Assembly (NCBI GenBank): GCA_019454045.1
Contig: SKCR01049635.1
Span: forward strand, 124,001-188,000
Direction of reading: 5' to 3'
Source of the DNA: Zanthoxylum bungeanum
Lineage: Eukaryota > Streptophyta > Magnoliopsida > Sapindales > Rutaceae
Length of the DNA: 64,000 nt
Below, piece after piece: positions 20,656 through 32,589 of this stretch. The position numbers and the translations under genes are program-made. The stretch's first letter is position 1, and the number at the start of each line of letters is the position of its first letter. The notes beneath the pieces are model-generated. The model was not told where the DNA came from. It searched no databases and was given only the letters and a program-made list of their open reading frames with translations.

Positions 20656-21875
20656 CGTTTATATTTCCAACTATTGTATTGCTTCTCCTCGAGATAGCCT
20701 TGGTAGCTAAACATATTTTCGTCCTCAACGAATGCTTCATGTCAAAACCCGAGAACCTTCAAAGTACTCGATATACTAAAACCCGATCATCTGAACATGT
20801 GATCTAAACTAGACTCCTAGTGAGTGTGTGCAAAGGCTCTTTTGTAGCTTATTCCTTAAGCAAGTCAACTTAATGATTTCGCGTCGGAGAATCGGACTGA
20901 TGGGTCTAACCAACCTGGATGTCTAGGTCACATTCTGTGATTTCTTCGGCATACTCAACATGATATGGTCCTCTTTATTTTGCTTTTGTCTCTTTCTTTT
21001 CATTATTATTTTTTTTTCTTTTTTTCTTCCCTTTTCTTTTTCTTTCTTTCTTTTTTTTCTTTTTTTTTTCTTTTGACTCACCTACCCTTTAAGGTAGCAT
21101 TTCTCCTCATGGTGGTCCTAATACTCGCCCATGGGTAGCTTCACGCTTATCGGTTATAGGCGGTCTTTTTTTTTTATTTTCTTGTCATCGCAGAGACTGT
21201 CTTTCTTTATTTCCAACCATATCATGTATCGTAGCGTACGTAAACCAGGGTGGACACCCAAGCAAACGGTCATTCATCGATCTACCATCTCTTCAGCTAG
21301 TCATCTCATCAACCGCTCGGGCTTCTAATGTTGAGATACCTTTTATCAAGTGCTTCATGAGTCTAGCCAGGATCAATCTATTCAGAATACCGGATAAGAG
21401 CACGTCTCGCACTTCTCGTTTCTAAGGCTTCTCCCTACAGCACACAATGTCATCACCGGACATATGTTTAACCATCAAAAACTTCTCTCTCACTCATTTT
21501 TTTTTTCACTCACTCGCTCTAAGGAATTCTTCCTCTCTACTGCTGACCATGTGGGCTTCGCCCCCGGGATCCAGACCCGAAATTCAAACTCAAAATGGGC
21601 CTCAACCCTCAGATCACTATCTGAATCTTAACACCGATGTGGACCTCAGCCCTAGGATTTCTACACAAATTCAATACAGTGCTTTCGCTGTTTCTGATTG
21701 GCTTGCCTTTGCCGCTTTCTCTTTTCTTCTTCGATACCTGTGAATATAAAATAAAAAACACAAAACTCACAAAAAAGGGAATGCAATAATGGGTTATATG
21801 TGTGCATGCATGCAGGAGTTCTCCTTATCCCGTTGGGTTAGGTCTTCTGCGGGTGACTATTCAGTCTTCTGTCCC
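20656..21875 (-). other. Tat1 untranslated 3' region with a long pyrimidine tract
   Basis: No protein-like frame is visible. Bases about 20976-21074 are almost pure C/T on the plus strand, so the element RNA has a purine run of roughly 95 nt here, well upstream of the normal tract next to the LTR. The remainder is low-complexity sequence between integrase and the tandem repeats. Confidence 0.7.
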
Positions 21876-24308
21876 TCAGGCAAAATACAACTTCAATCTG
21901 TCAATATTGATCGGCTCGGTGAACTCATTCCCTTCCAAGTCTGACACTCTCATTGCTCCATTTCCCATTACCTTCTGAACAATGTATGGTCCTTCCCAAT
22001 TTGGTCTGAACTTCCCTCTTGGGTCTGTCGTCGACGGCTTCGACTGCTTAAGCACTAAATCACCCTTCTTGACTTTAGAAGGACGTACCTTCTTATTAAA
22101 TGCTCGGGCTAACCTCTTCTGATACATTTGCATGTGATGCAAGGATTTCATCCTCTTCTCGTCCATCAATGCTAACTGCTCAAACCTCTGCGAGGTCCAC
22201 TATCATTCAGGCAACTCCGCTTCTGCTAATACCCGTATGGACTGTATTTCAACTTCCACCAGTAATACCGCTTCCATTCCATAGACCAAAGAGTAAGGCG
22301 TAGCTCCTGTTGCTGTCCTCACAGAAGTTCTGTACCCCCACAGGGCATATGGTAGCTTATCAGCCCAATCTTTGTAATTCTCTATCATCTTTGCCAGAAT
22401 CGTCTTTATCGTCTTGTTGGCTACTTCAACTGCTCCATTAGCTTGCGGCCTGTATGGTGAAGACTTATGGTGACCTATCCCATACCTCTGTAACATTGCT
22501 CTGGTCTCTCCCTGAAACTGGACTCCATTGTCTGTGACCACGTGGTGCGGCATACCATACCGATAAATGAGATTCTGAGCTATGAACTTGGCCATCTATT
22601 TTGCCGTAACATTGCAGAACGACTCGGCTTCTACCCATTTCGAGAAGTAATCCACTGCCACCACTATAAAGCGATGTCCGTTCGACGCATTCGGCCGAAT
22701 TTCTCCGATCATATCTATTCCCCATACTGAGAAAGGCCACGGTTCTGACAACCCGTGCAACTCCGTGAGCGGAAAATGATTCAAATTCCCATGCGCTTGA
22801 CAATCATGGCAGTGTTTCACCAATTTCGCGCAGTCAGTTTCCATGGTTGACCAGTAAAAGCCTTGCCTCACAATCTTGCGGGACAAGTTCAATCCGTTCA
22901 TATGCGGTCCACAGACACCAGTATGTACTTCTTCCATTATCCTCTGAGCTTCTTCCTCCCTCAAATATTTCAGCTGAATACCATTGGCCTTCCTCTTGTA
23001 GAGTTCTCCCTTCAGACTCACATACTGAGAAGCCCATTTCTGAATGGCTATTCGGTCTTTTCTATTAGCTTCATCTGGGAGTTCCTTATGCTCCAGATAC
23101 CTCTGAATATCATGATACCAAGGTTTTCCATCGTTGACCTCTATTTCCGATACCCGCTCTATCTCATAAATAGGCTTACTCGCCGTCGTCAACACAAGTG
23201 GTCTCATCACCAATTTCTCTTGATTCTCCCAGGTTGCGGCTAGCGTCGCCAATGCATCTGCCATCTGATTTTCTTCCCGAGGCAAGTGCTGAAATTTACA
23301 GTTAGGGATAGCCTGTGCTAGGTTTCTGAGGTGGAATAAGTACGGCTTCAACCGTTCTTCCTTTAACTCCCATTCTCCTTGCATCTGTCGGATCACCAAA
23401 ATCGGGTCTCCATAAACCTCCACGTTTGTAGCTCTCAAGGCTGTCAATGCAGTCAACCCAAATGCACATGCTTCATATTCAGCCATGTTATTAGTTACTC
23501 CGAATGTTAGCCTTTTGGCCATAGGCAAAGTCTCTCCCCCAGGGGTTACTATTATGATTCCGATTCCGGCTCCTTTACAGTTCACTGCTCCGTCAAAATA
23601 CATCTTCCATCCTTGGACTGCTATAGCTTGGATTTCTTTGTCGGGGAACTCAAACTTGTACTGATCCCCTTCGACAGGTTGCAATGCCAAGAACTCTGCC
23701 ACGGCTCGTCCTTTAATCACCTTGGAAGTGAGATACTCAATATCAAATTCTGTCAGCAGTACCAACCATCTGTCCAATTTTCCAACTAGTGAAGGCACTG
23801 AATGCAGGTACTTCAAAGGATTCTCCTTTGCGACCACTTGGATCTTGTAAGACTGGAAATAGTGGCTTAATTTCCTGGACGCCCATACTACTGCCAGACA
23901 AATCTTCTCCACTTCCTGATAGCGAGCTTCGTACGGAAGCAACTTTTTACTGAGGTAGTAGATGGCGTGCTCTACTCCTATCTCATCGGCTTGTACCATC
24001 ATCGCCCCCAGCGCTTCGGGTTCAATAGCCAAATGAAGCACCAAAGGTCTGCCCTGTTTCGGAGGTCTCAGAATGGGAGGTTTCACCAAATATTCCCTTA
24101 TTCTGTCAAATGCTTCCTGACACTGCTTGTTCCACTTTACCGACTGATATTTCCTCAACAACTTGAAGATAGGCTCACACACTGACGTCAACTTTGCAAT
24201 GAACCGACTGATATACTGGATTTTCCCAAGGAATGCTCTGACTTTTTTTTTTCTAACCCAACGGGTATCCATGATGGCTTTTAAGACACAAGGGTTAACA
24301 TGATGCAT
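21876..24308 (-). pseudogene. Tat1 pol: RT end, RNase H, second RNase H, integrase
   Basis: Reading the minus strand from 24308: the last RT residues and GFLG-like FLGKIQYISRFIAK, then the Gypsy RNase H (ALGAMMVQ, YQEVEKICLAVVWA), then a second RNase H (YFDGAVNCKGAGIGI, TNNMAEYEAC, REENQMADALATLA). The integrase zinc finger (HTGVCGPH...CHDCQ) and core (WGIDMIG, VTDNGVQF, NKTIKTIL) follow, then the C-terminal NWEGPYIVQ domain. The second RNase H marks the Tat lineage. An in-frame TAG near 22596 and two adjacent stops near 22190 break the frame. Gag, protease and nearly all RT are absent upstream. Confidence 0.95.
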
Positions 24309-25150
24309 GTATGCATGCGATGCATGAGATGTATGCGATGCATGGAATATATAAGTTGGCCCATTATCATTTTAAAGCATTCAATCGCACCATTGCGCGG
24401 TGCAAACTTGTCCCAGTTGAAAAGGCCCAACAGGTTTACACTTTGCGATGATATGGCTAAATGACTTCGAATGATAAGAGGCCCATTCACAAAATGGCTC
24501 ACCGGTATTTTAGAAGCTTTTGGCCCAACTGTCAAAGGGCACGAACTTGTCCCAGTTTAAATGGCCCAACAAGTTCACATCTTTTGACAAAATGTCCAAC
24601 TGGATCCAAATGGTGGCGGTCCAACACACAAACATAAAATAAACAACTACCGGTTTTTCATGGCTAAATTCCACAAGTGGGTTCACGGGGCGCGGACAAA
24701 GGCTCTCGCTGACGAAGGTTTGCCCACAACCAGGACTCCCCACTCAAGGGTTCAAGCGACCAAGTGAGTGCACCTTTTTTATACCTTACGGTACGTGCCA
24801 ACGAGTTACAGTGTGTGACTAACTGTCGAATGGATTTCTCGTTGTAGATTCCCCAGAGGGAGGGTGGAGCGAGGCTCTCTTAAGTACCCAAGCCCCTTAG
24901 GCTCTTATCGCTTGGTGTCAGGAATAAACAACGAGTCCTCCAAACTAGTCTGTCACAACGAGCTACAAGTAATGATTTATCTAGGTGCCTTCACAGCTTT
25001 TCCCCGAAGGGTAGTGAGTGAAGGAAGACACCCAACCATCACCTAGCTTCAACAAAGCCTTTGATTAACCCCCTCAACCCACTATAGAAATGGTCAACTA
25101 ATGCACAAATTATACACATCACAAGACATGATATCGAGGCCGATTCTCTA
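24309..25150 (-). other. Tat1 leader abutting truncated pol
   Basis: The stretch between the PBS and truncated pol has no gag. It starts at an ATGCAT-rich microsatellite (24301-24345) that marks the deletion junction. A direct repeat of about 35 bp containing CTTGTCCCAGTT recurs 137 bp apart (24406 and 24543). No gene is seen; the frames at 24281-24743 do not resemble proteins. Confidence 0.7.
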
Positions 25151-25170
25151 GATCCCCAGTGGAGTCGCCA
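25151..25170 (-). other. Tat1 primer-binding site
   Basis: The minus strand reads TGGCGACTCCACTGGGGATC, three bases (GTC) from the LTR end. It begins TGG as the complement of a tRNA CCA end. I do not assign the tRNA with certainty. Confidence 0.85.
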
Positions 25171-25173
25171 GAC

Positions 25174-27087
25174 TGTAGACAACAGAAACTGACGACGCTG
25201 TTCTAGGCTCGCGGCCTAGTTGGGAGTACGAAATAACATGGAGTCGCCACCCGGTGTGAACCGAGACAAAGATTTAAGGCCGCACTCACCCCTCGCAAGG
25301 GAAGACCTCAAACGTTGGGCCGTTCAGATGGTCCCTTACTTATGTCACTTGTGATGATATGATTTGTGCAATGAATTAACCAAGTCTACTAATAATCATG
25401 CTCAAGGATACTTAGATCTAATCATGCTTTCATCCAAATAACTCCACGTAATGTAACACAACGAGCATATTGAGCCATTAAATCAACATGTATAAATCAT
25501 TATCCTAACACATCATAAACTAATAATATGCATAAGGAACAACCTAAATATGCTTTAACAAATAAATAACAAACTAAATTATACCATGCTTTAAATAATA
25601 AACGAATAACCTAAAGACTATAACATGCTCAAATACAAATTTGGATGAGACGAGATACGTGTATCTTAAGTGGTACATGGCATTGTATCCCGAGTGCAGA
25701 CCATACTACCGTCCATTCGGAATCGGCTATGGAATTTACGTCCGAGTTTCCATCCGATATACCACAAAAGGGAACACATATCCCGCTCATCCAACAATCA
25801 CATCATACCTCAAACGACTCTCATGCAATTATATACCAAAATAAATAAAATAAAAATAAAGAAGATAAGTAAAAAGGGTGCCCTCAGGTCTAACCTCTTT
25901 TGTCGTCTCAAGAATGGGCGTTACACGTCCGTTGGAAGGGAGATTGATCCGATGCTTTTCCGATTTGTCTACTCAACGTCTTTCCTCGCTGCTTTGATGC
26001 TCGGGCTGCTGTTTCAAGTCCGTTTCGCTGCTGTTTCGCTGCTACGTTTCAGGTCACTGTTTTGGTGATTTAGTGGACTGTTTTGGCGATTTGGAGGGCT
26101 TAAGGGTTGCGGTTTCCTAAGATATTCTAGGGGAACTCTATGCAGATTTTTAGGATGGTGTCTAGGTGATTTTAGGACTGTTTTGTGGGCTATGGACGCA
26201 ACAAAAACTGACCAGAACAGAAGGTGAACTGCGGCAGTTCACAGGTGCAGTGAGGGCGTTTTAGTGGCTACTTTGGGCGCTGAATTGGGGCTATGAATGG
26301 GGGGTATTTTGTGCGACCTTGGGGCTGTATTAGAGGCTTACTTTAAGGTGTTTTAGGGCTGTGAATGGTGGCTGGAACTCGGCAATGGAGGGCTGTGTTT
26401 CAGGCTTGGGCGTGAGAGGGGATTGGTGAAGAAGAGGAGATGCGGCAATGGAGGTGTCTTGGTTTGGTGTTGCGGCAATGGAGGCTTTAAGGAGGGCTTT
26501 GGGCGTGTGATGGAGGCTTCACAAAGTGCTTGGACGTGCTTGAGAGAGGGATATGTGCTAGGGTTTGAATGGGTGGTGAAGGCTTCTTTTTATAGGCAAA
26601 GAGAGGAGACTTTCCTTATTAGATTAGGAAAGAATCTCCTAATTGGTGTCTAACAAGGAATAGATATCCTAATTGGGATTTGTGATTGGATTTGATTTGG
26701 TAAGGATTTGATTTGATTTCTTCTAATTAGGAATGGATTTTATTTGATTTAAACATGTGATAAATATGCAATTACCTATTTAGAAGGCATTTGGGCGTGA
26801 ATCACTCTCCCTTGGGCATGGATTTGGTTTGACTTGGTTTGAATTGGGTATTTGGGTTTGGTTTGGGTTTGGTAGGTGGTCTATGGGGGTTTTGGGCCTA
26901 AGATGAGCTTTGAAACGGAAGTCCAACAAGCAACCGAAGCTAAACAATGAGGTTAAATCCAACGAAAATTCCATTTTCCAACTTTACCCTTCCAACGTCC
27001 GTTTCCCGCGACTTTCATGACTAAAGAGGTAGTTGCCTCCATATGAGACTCATCATTGGGCTAATGTGTAAAAATACAATGCCTACA
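25174..27087 (-). mobile_element. Tat1 5' LTR, 1,914 bp
   Basis: It has the same length and ends as 17845-19758 and is nearly identical. The 96-bp block is at 25670-25765 and the TATA box at 26586-26596. The flanking CCGAC (27088-27092) completes the target duplication in Cop2 RNase H. Frames at 25641-26068, 26423-26653 and 26780-26974 repeat those in the other LTR and are not genes. Confidence 0.96.
25664..25771 (-). other. Structured 96-bp block, copy B (Tat1 5' LTR)
   Basis: The core 25670-25765 has the same pairing as copy A, with GTGGTA/TACCAC, the AA/AA internal loop and the inner hairpin. As the partner LTR it is not independent evidence. Confidence 0.75.
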
Positions 27088-27560
27088 CCGACGCAAGTTT
27101 CCAAACCGATAAAGACGACTCTAAGTCGCAATCTGGGTACATATTTTGTTTGAACAACGGAGCAATGAGCTAGAATTCTTCCAAGTAAGAAACTGTTGCC
27201 GATTCAAAAACAGTAGTGGAATTTATCGTTGCAGCTGAAGCAGCAAAAGAGGCAGTTTGGATCCGTAAATTCCTAATTGGAATAGGAGTAGTTTCGTTAG
27301 CAGCTGAGTTCATTCCTTTGTATTGTGACAATTACGGGGTTATAGCACAGGCTAAAGAACCGCGGTCTCATCAACGATCCAAGCATGTACTTTGACGTTT
27401 CCATCTGATTCGTGATATCATTCATCGTGGTGATATAAAGATCGAAAAGATCGCTTCAGATGACAACATTGCAGATCCGCTGACGAAAGCTGTTTCTCAG
27501 CAGAAGTTTGAGCGACATGTACATAGTTCGGGTGTTAGATACTTGAGTGATTGGCTATGA
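27088..27560 (+). pseudogene. Cop2 pol, RNase H 3' part
   Basis: This continues the RNase H interrupted at 17844. After the duplicated CCGAC it encodes the usual Copia RNase H end, with EAAKEAVWIRKFLI and DNIADPLTKA, and terminates at TGA 27558-27560. Frameshifts near 27150-27210 and 27390 break it. The polypurine tract AAGTGGGAGAT follows at 27564. Confidence 0.85.
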
Positions 27561-27574
27561 GCCAAGTGGGAGAT

Positions 27575-29449
27575 TGTTGGATAATTATGACCCATAACAT
27601 CACTATTTGTAAAAGACATTGTGGTTTTTGTACAAATTAACTATGTGACAAATGAAATTGCTATTTTATCATTTTCTAATTAGATTACTTGAATATATAT
27701 AAATGATAAAAGTCCTTATGATTAGTTCCAGATTAATAAGATATGAGACACTATCAATCCACGAACGGTTTAATCATTAAATATCCATAGTCGAAGTATT
27801 ATCAAATTAACTATGGACATCGATAATGCGGAATAGACTAGTATTTCACTTGTGCGAGTTATGGAAGCTTAACGATATAGTTCTCATATATTTAAGTATT
27901 GGATACTTATGCAAGTGTGATAGGAGGTTGTGTTTGCAGATGGTATGGAAACAGCTTCGCTCTAGATAGATCCATCGGAATCCCATTGGTAGTATGACTA
28001 TGTGTCTATGGGAATCCGAATCAGGGTAGGTGTATTTGGTCTTAACCTGAGACTTGCATCGCTAATACTTGCAACAATCAGTACGCTTTGGTTTTTATCG
28101 TTCGGGGCTTTAACAGGTTCTGTGTACGCCTCTTCTGGGTTTACTGAGAATTGTAGTGTATTGGGGGTGATGTCAAGATGGAAGTATCACTTCAGTCTTA
28201 TGGAGTTGATGATCACGCATGGATAAAGAACCGGTACTCTTATATGCTGCAACTATCGGGATAATATGACAAGGTCATGATTATCCGATTATAGAGACTA
28301 GTTGCTAGTGATCCGATATATGCTTCGTACGGGGCGGACACAATTCCAGCGCCAGACCTAGCATGTGACATCCGATAATGGATCGTAATGTGCAATACTT
28401 AGTATACTACGCTTGATAAAGATTATGTATTCCTTAAAAGAATATTTATGTAGAATTGGGTAGGCACGGTGCTTTGCTAGAAGCCAACCATGCCTTGTAA
28501 ATCGGTAAGAACGTGGTACTAGGTACGCACATGTTCAGATAGTCCGACGACCTGATTTAATGCCAACATATTCAGAGATCTCATGGGTCGCTTCCCAAAG
28601 ATTCACTGATGACATTTGACTCGAACAGAATAAAATCTGAGATTAATTATGAGAGAGAGAAAATTAATCTAGGATTAATTGCGGCAAGAATTTATCTGTG
28701 ATAAAATTCGGATAGAAGAGAGAGAACGATTAATTTGGAATTAATCGATTAAATAATATATTGGATATATTAATTGAAATTAGATTTCAAATCGGAATTA
28801 AAATTGGATTTTAATTTGGGCGAATGAATTAATTTAGAATTAATTCGCAAGCGACTTTCGTAATAATTTTACGAGGCATTATTATTTAATTAAATTGGAT
28901 TTAATTACGTTGCGACAGAAAATTCGTTGAATCGGATTAAACCAACCCGAGCCCGTAGTGTGTTATGCAAGCCCACTTGAATTTTGAATTTAAAGTGGGG
29001 CCCACCAACTTACATCATTAGTCACCTTTTTGGTGATAGAAGTTGTTGGTGGATTTTGGTGGAAACTTGTAAAACACATTTGCCTTTTGTAAGACATATA
29101 CAAACTTTTGATTTGGTAATTGGTAATTGATTTTAGAAATCAAATACACAAAACAAAAATCTCTCTGTCCCTCTCTTGCAATTGTCGTGACTCTCTCCAT
29201 TTCCCTTAGAGTTTTTGTTGCAAAAATTCTTGTGAGCTAGCACTTCAAAGAGTGAATCAATGTGATAGGGAAACCAATTCCTTGAGTTTGGAACACAAAG
29301 AAAAGCTTGGAGCTCTTCACCAACATAATAAATTTTTGAAATCCATCATCCAAGCCAATCAATGTAAGTTTAATTCCGTAATCTTATTTTTGATTATTCA
29401 CACACTAAATCTATTTAGAGATCCTTGGCATGTTCTAGGAACACTAACA
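27575..29449 (+). mobile_element. Cop2 3' LTR, 1,875 bp, complete
   Basis: It starts TGTTGGATAATTATG and ends GGAACACTAACA. The dyad array lies at about 28625-28948. It is the complete reference LTR for this Copia type. Because the 5' LTR lost its start, the target duplication cannot be checked. Confidence 0.93.
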
Positions 29450-30144
29450 TGTATTCCCTTCCATGATCTGATTGTAGAGTTTTGATCATCTTACCTAATT
29501 GTTTGTCAACCTCAGCACAATACTATTTGAACTTTTCAAAAGTATCTGACTTGAACTTTTGAAAAGTATCTGACTTATATTACATTAGGTAAAAATACCC
29601 ATATCTTGAATAATCGTCAATAAATATGACGAAGTATTCATAACCGCCTCGGGCTCTTACATTCACCGGTCCACAAATTTCTGAATGTATTAGCTCAAGT
29701 GGTTGATTGGATCTTATACCTTTTCCAAGGTCTCTTGGTCATCTTTCCTTCTAGACATGATTCACAGCCTGGTAAAGTTCCAAGCTTTAACTAGTTTAAG
29801 GCTCTATTTTTTATCAACCTATCTATCCAGTCAAGGCTGATATGACCAATTCTAAGATGCGACAAATATGTGTCGTAGTGAGAAATATTTTACCATTTTG
29901 TTTTAGGTTTTTCAGCCTTAAACATTTCAGTGTTGAGGAGTGACCTGTGTGTTAACGATCTTAACACATATAAATTATTTTTTGAGTTTCCTGTGTATAT
30001 GGTTAATCTATTTCTACAAACAATAATCAAATTACTATTAAAAGAAACCGAAAAATCATCATCCAAAAATTTGGAAATAGAAATCAAATTCCTGCAAAAA
30101 TCAGGAATGAATAACACATTGTCTAAATTTAAATAACTATTATT
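29450..30144 (-). pseudogene. Cop3 pol fragment (pre-integrase and integrase start)
   Basis: The minus strand encodes the end of protease/pre-integrase (FIPDFCRNLISISKFLDD, near 30100) and then the integrase core region (GGYEYFVIFIDDYSRYGY, near 29600-29660) with stops and frameshifts. The sequence differs clearly from the Cop1/2/4/5 type, so this is another Copia lineage. It is cut at 29450 by the Cop2 LTR, and RT and RNase H are absent. Confidence 0.85.
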
Positions 30145-31179
30145 TTAAAAAAAATTCGAAACTCCCACTGCTCTTGCTAAAACTGAATCCCATATCCCGA
30201 CCTTCATGGTGTAGTCACCATCAACAAGGTCCCTCCATAGGTCAAGTAGCTGTAAAGAAGAACAAACATGGTTAGTGGCTCCAAAATCAACAATCCATGC
30301 AGATTTATCACCCTCCATTAAAAGAGATTCGATAACAAGTAAATCATATTTATTTGTAGCCTTCTTCTCTTTCAGCTCAGCAAGGTTTTTAAGACGTTTC
30401 CTTTTCCAATGTACGTTTTTGTCGCAGTGGAAACACTTTCCCTTGGGCTTGGTAGTTTTAGAGCATTTCTTGTTCTTGTTCTTGTTCTTCTTCACAGGCT
30501 TCGCCTTAGCCTTCCCAGTGCCTGTCTTCTTGTTCTTGGCAGATGTAGAAGATTCTGCAACATTTGCCTCAACACTGAGCTTACGAGGATCCACAAGCAT
30601 AGACTCATAATGGTGAGCTCATTAAGAAGCTGGGTTAAAGTAAAAGACAACTTGTTGATAACATATTTGCTTTTAAACTGCAGGAAACTCTTTGGAAGAG
30701 TTTCCATAATCATGGTCACGTGGCTCCGCACGTCATTACGAGCTCCATGGGTTTCGATAGTATTGAGATAGGTCATCATCCTAAAACAAGCTCTCGGACT
30801 GATGTCCCTTCCTTCATCGTAGCAGTCATCGCTGAGACCAGAGCCTCATGACGCTTACGCTCTGAAGACTGTCCAAACATACCGTGCAATGACTCCATCA
30901 TCCGAGATACTGTAGTCATAGGCTCATGCTTTGCAGGAAGAACCTCAGACATCCCTGCTAACAAGTAGCAGTGGACCTTCTCATTAGTCACGACCCATTT
31001 TTGGTAGGCATCGTGTACAGCCTGGCTAGTATTTTTGGCCGACTCGGGAGGACATTCCTCCATTAGGACAAACTTAGGTCTTCAGTGACCAGGATAACGT
31101 TCATGTTACTTTTCAATTTGACATAATTTTCTCCCGTTAATTTATCGTTAGAGAGAATAGAAATTATCGGAGAAACCAT
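30145..31179 (-). pseudogene. Cop3 gag and protease
   Basis: The ATG at 31177-31179 opens MVSPIISILSNDKLTGENY, typical of Copia gag. A frameshift occurs near 31070, then EECPPESAKN and KWVVTNEKVHCYLL continue in another frame (30776-31063), then two more frames to 30145. A lysine-rich stretch (KAKPVKKNKNKNKK), a zinc knuckle with a damaged end (CFHCDKNVHWKR) and a protease start (WIVDFGATNHVCSS, normally DSGA) follow. It is non-functional. Confidence 0.88.
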
Positions 31180-32575
31180 GGCTGAAATAAAATAAAGTAA
31201 ACATGTATTTAATATTCATCACATAATTAAATATCAATCATTTTGGCATAAAATTAAATATGATGCATGGACCATGAATAATGAATTAGAAGCCCAAGAG
31301 AATTACTATGCCACATAAATCTATCACCCCACAAATAAGTGCCATTGTATGGTAGGTCAAGTATTTGCATGATAGATTGAGAAAATCTCGATTGATTAAT
31401 ATATATGGGAATAACTCTTATTCCTATATTAACCAACCACCGTTTGATTTGATCAAGGAATTTTGATTAACATTTAATCTTTCCTTTATGAGTGTGACCT
31501 GTCATTTCGGAACCCTTAGACTTAACTAGTGAAGTGCCGCTGTATGGTAGGTTAGTTCACCAGATACATTTAGAGTCCCTATCCTCTTGGAATCCAAACT
31601 TGATATTGACCCAAAATGGACACCATCCGCAGAGGGACGAAAACAAAGCCGTCTCGATGCGCCTTTTGAATCTCACGTTTTCAGACTAACAACAAAGATC
31701 GCAGGATGTATTGTTGTATATCCCTCTATCACTCACTATTTTAAAATTAAGGTTTCTATTTTAAAATATTTAATATTTTAATTTGCTAGTGTGAATAAAT
31801 TTATGGCGGCTAAATCATAACTCTAATTTACACTAGTACACTATTAGTGACCTTACCAGTTTTAACTCTTAAAATCTAACTTACTAATATCCATTAGTCT
31901 CTACTAATTATATTACTCAATTAAACTAATTTTAATTGAGCTAGTTTTAGTGACCTATTATATTTTTACTCTTAAAATATTGGAAAACTAACAAGTTTAA
32001 AATTTAAAATTATAAAGTGGTAAAAATTTTAATTAAACTATTTAATTAATCTAAGTGCGTTATAAAATCCAATGGTACGTGGAGTTGTATCCTGAGTGAG
32101 ACCATATTACCGTCCATTTGGAATCGGCTATGTAATTTACGTCCGAGTTTCCATCCTATATACTAATGGAATTCATGATGCACTTATTAAGCCCATTATA
32201 TGAGAATTTCCAATTTTAAACTATAAAACCAATTAATATAATTAATCATTTTTCATGCATACCATATTCCAATTTAACCATTTTAAATTATATAAAATCA
32301 TATTTTATGTCTAGAATATTTATGCAACCAAAGCATGTTATGACATGAGAAAATGCAAGAGTATGCACCCTAAGCTATATGACATGTTATTCAACATTTC
32401 AAATTAAACATATATACAACATAATTTTATTTTTATATTGACTGGGCTCTTACTTTTCCTATACTAATCTAATTAGTCCAAAAAATTCCCAAGGCATTCT
32501 TTGGTCTTCAAATCTTTGCTCCATAGTGGTGTTGGCTCATTTTGTGAAAAGGGTTAAGAACACTTTTCAACCTCT
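31180..32575 (-). other. Cop3 leader, containing structured block copy C
   Basis: About 1.4 kb of AT-rich sequence separates the primer site from gag. No gene is seen; the frames at 31254-31436 and 31587-31781 look random. The only distinctive part is the conserved block at 32072-32166. Confidence 0.65.
32068..32170 (-). other. Structured 95-bp block, copy C (Cop3 leader)
   Basis: The core 32072-32166 aligns without large gaps to the Tat LTR copies (CCGTCCATTTGGAATCGGCT against CCGTCCATTCGGAATCGGCT). Its ends TCCAATGGTA (32068-32077) and TACTAATGGA (32161-32170) pair over ten positions with one A-A mismatch and one G-U pair. Those bases differ from copy A but still pair. The host is a Copia leader, unrelated to the Tat LTRs. 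Confidence 0.7.
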
Positions 32576-32589
32576 CTCTTGATGCCAAT
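32576..32589 (-). other. Cop3 primer-binding site
   Basis: The minus strand reads ATTGGCATCAAGAG next to the LTR end GGTTCCTATA. It resembles the Copia consensus TGGTATCAGAGC (initiator tRNA-Met) with changes. Confidence 0.6.

Noticed and set aside
21828..24270. Inverted similarity (CCCGTTGGGTTAG at 21833 and, reversed, at 24250)
   Set aside because: The match is about 13 bp with no further support; likely chance or local decay.
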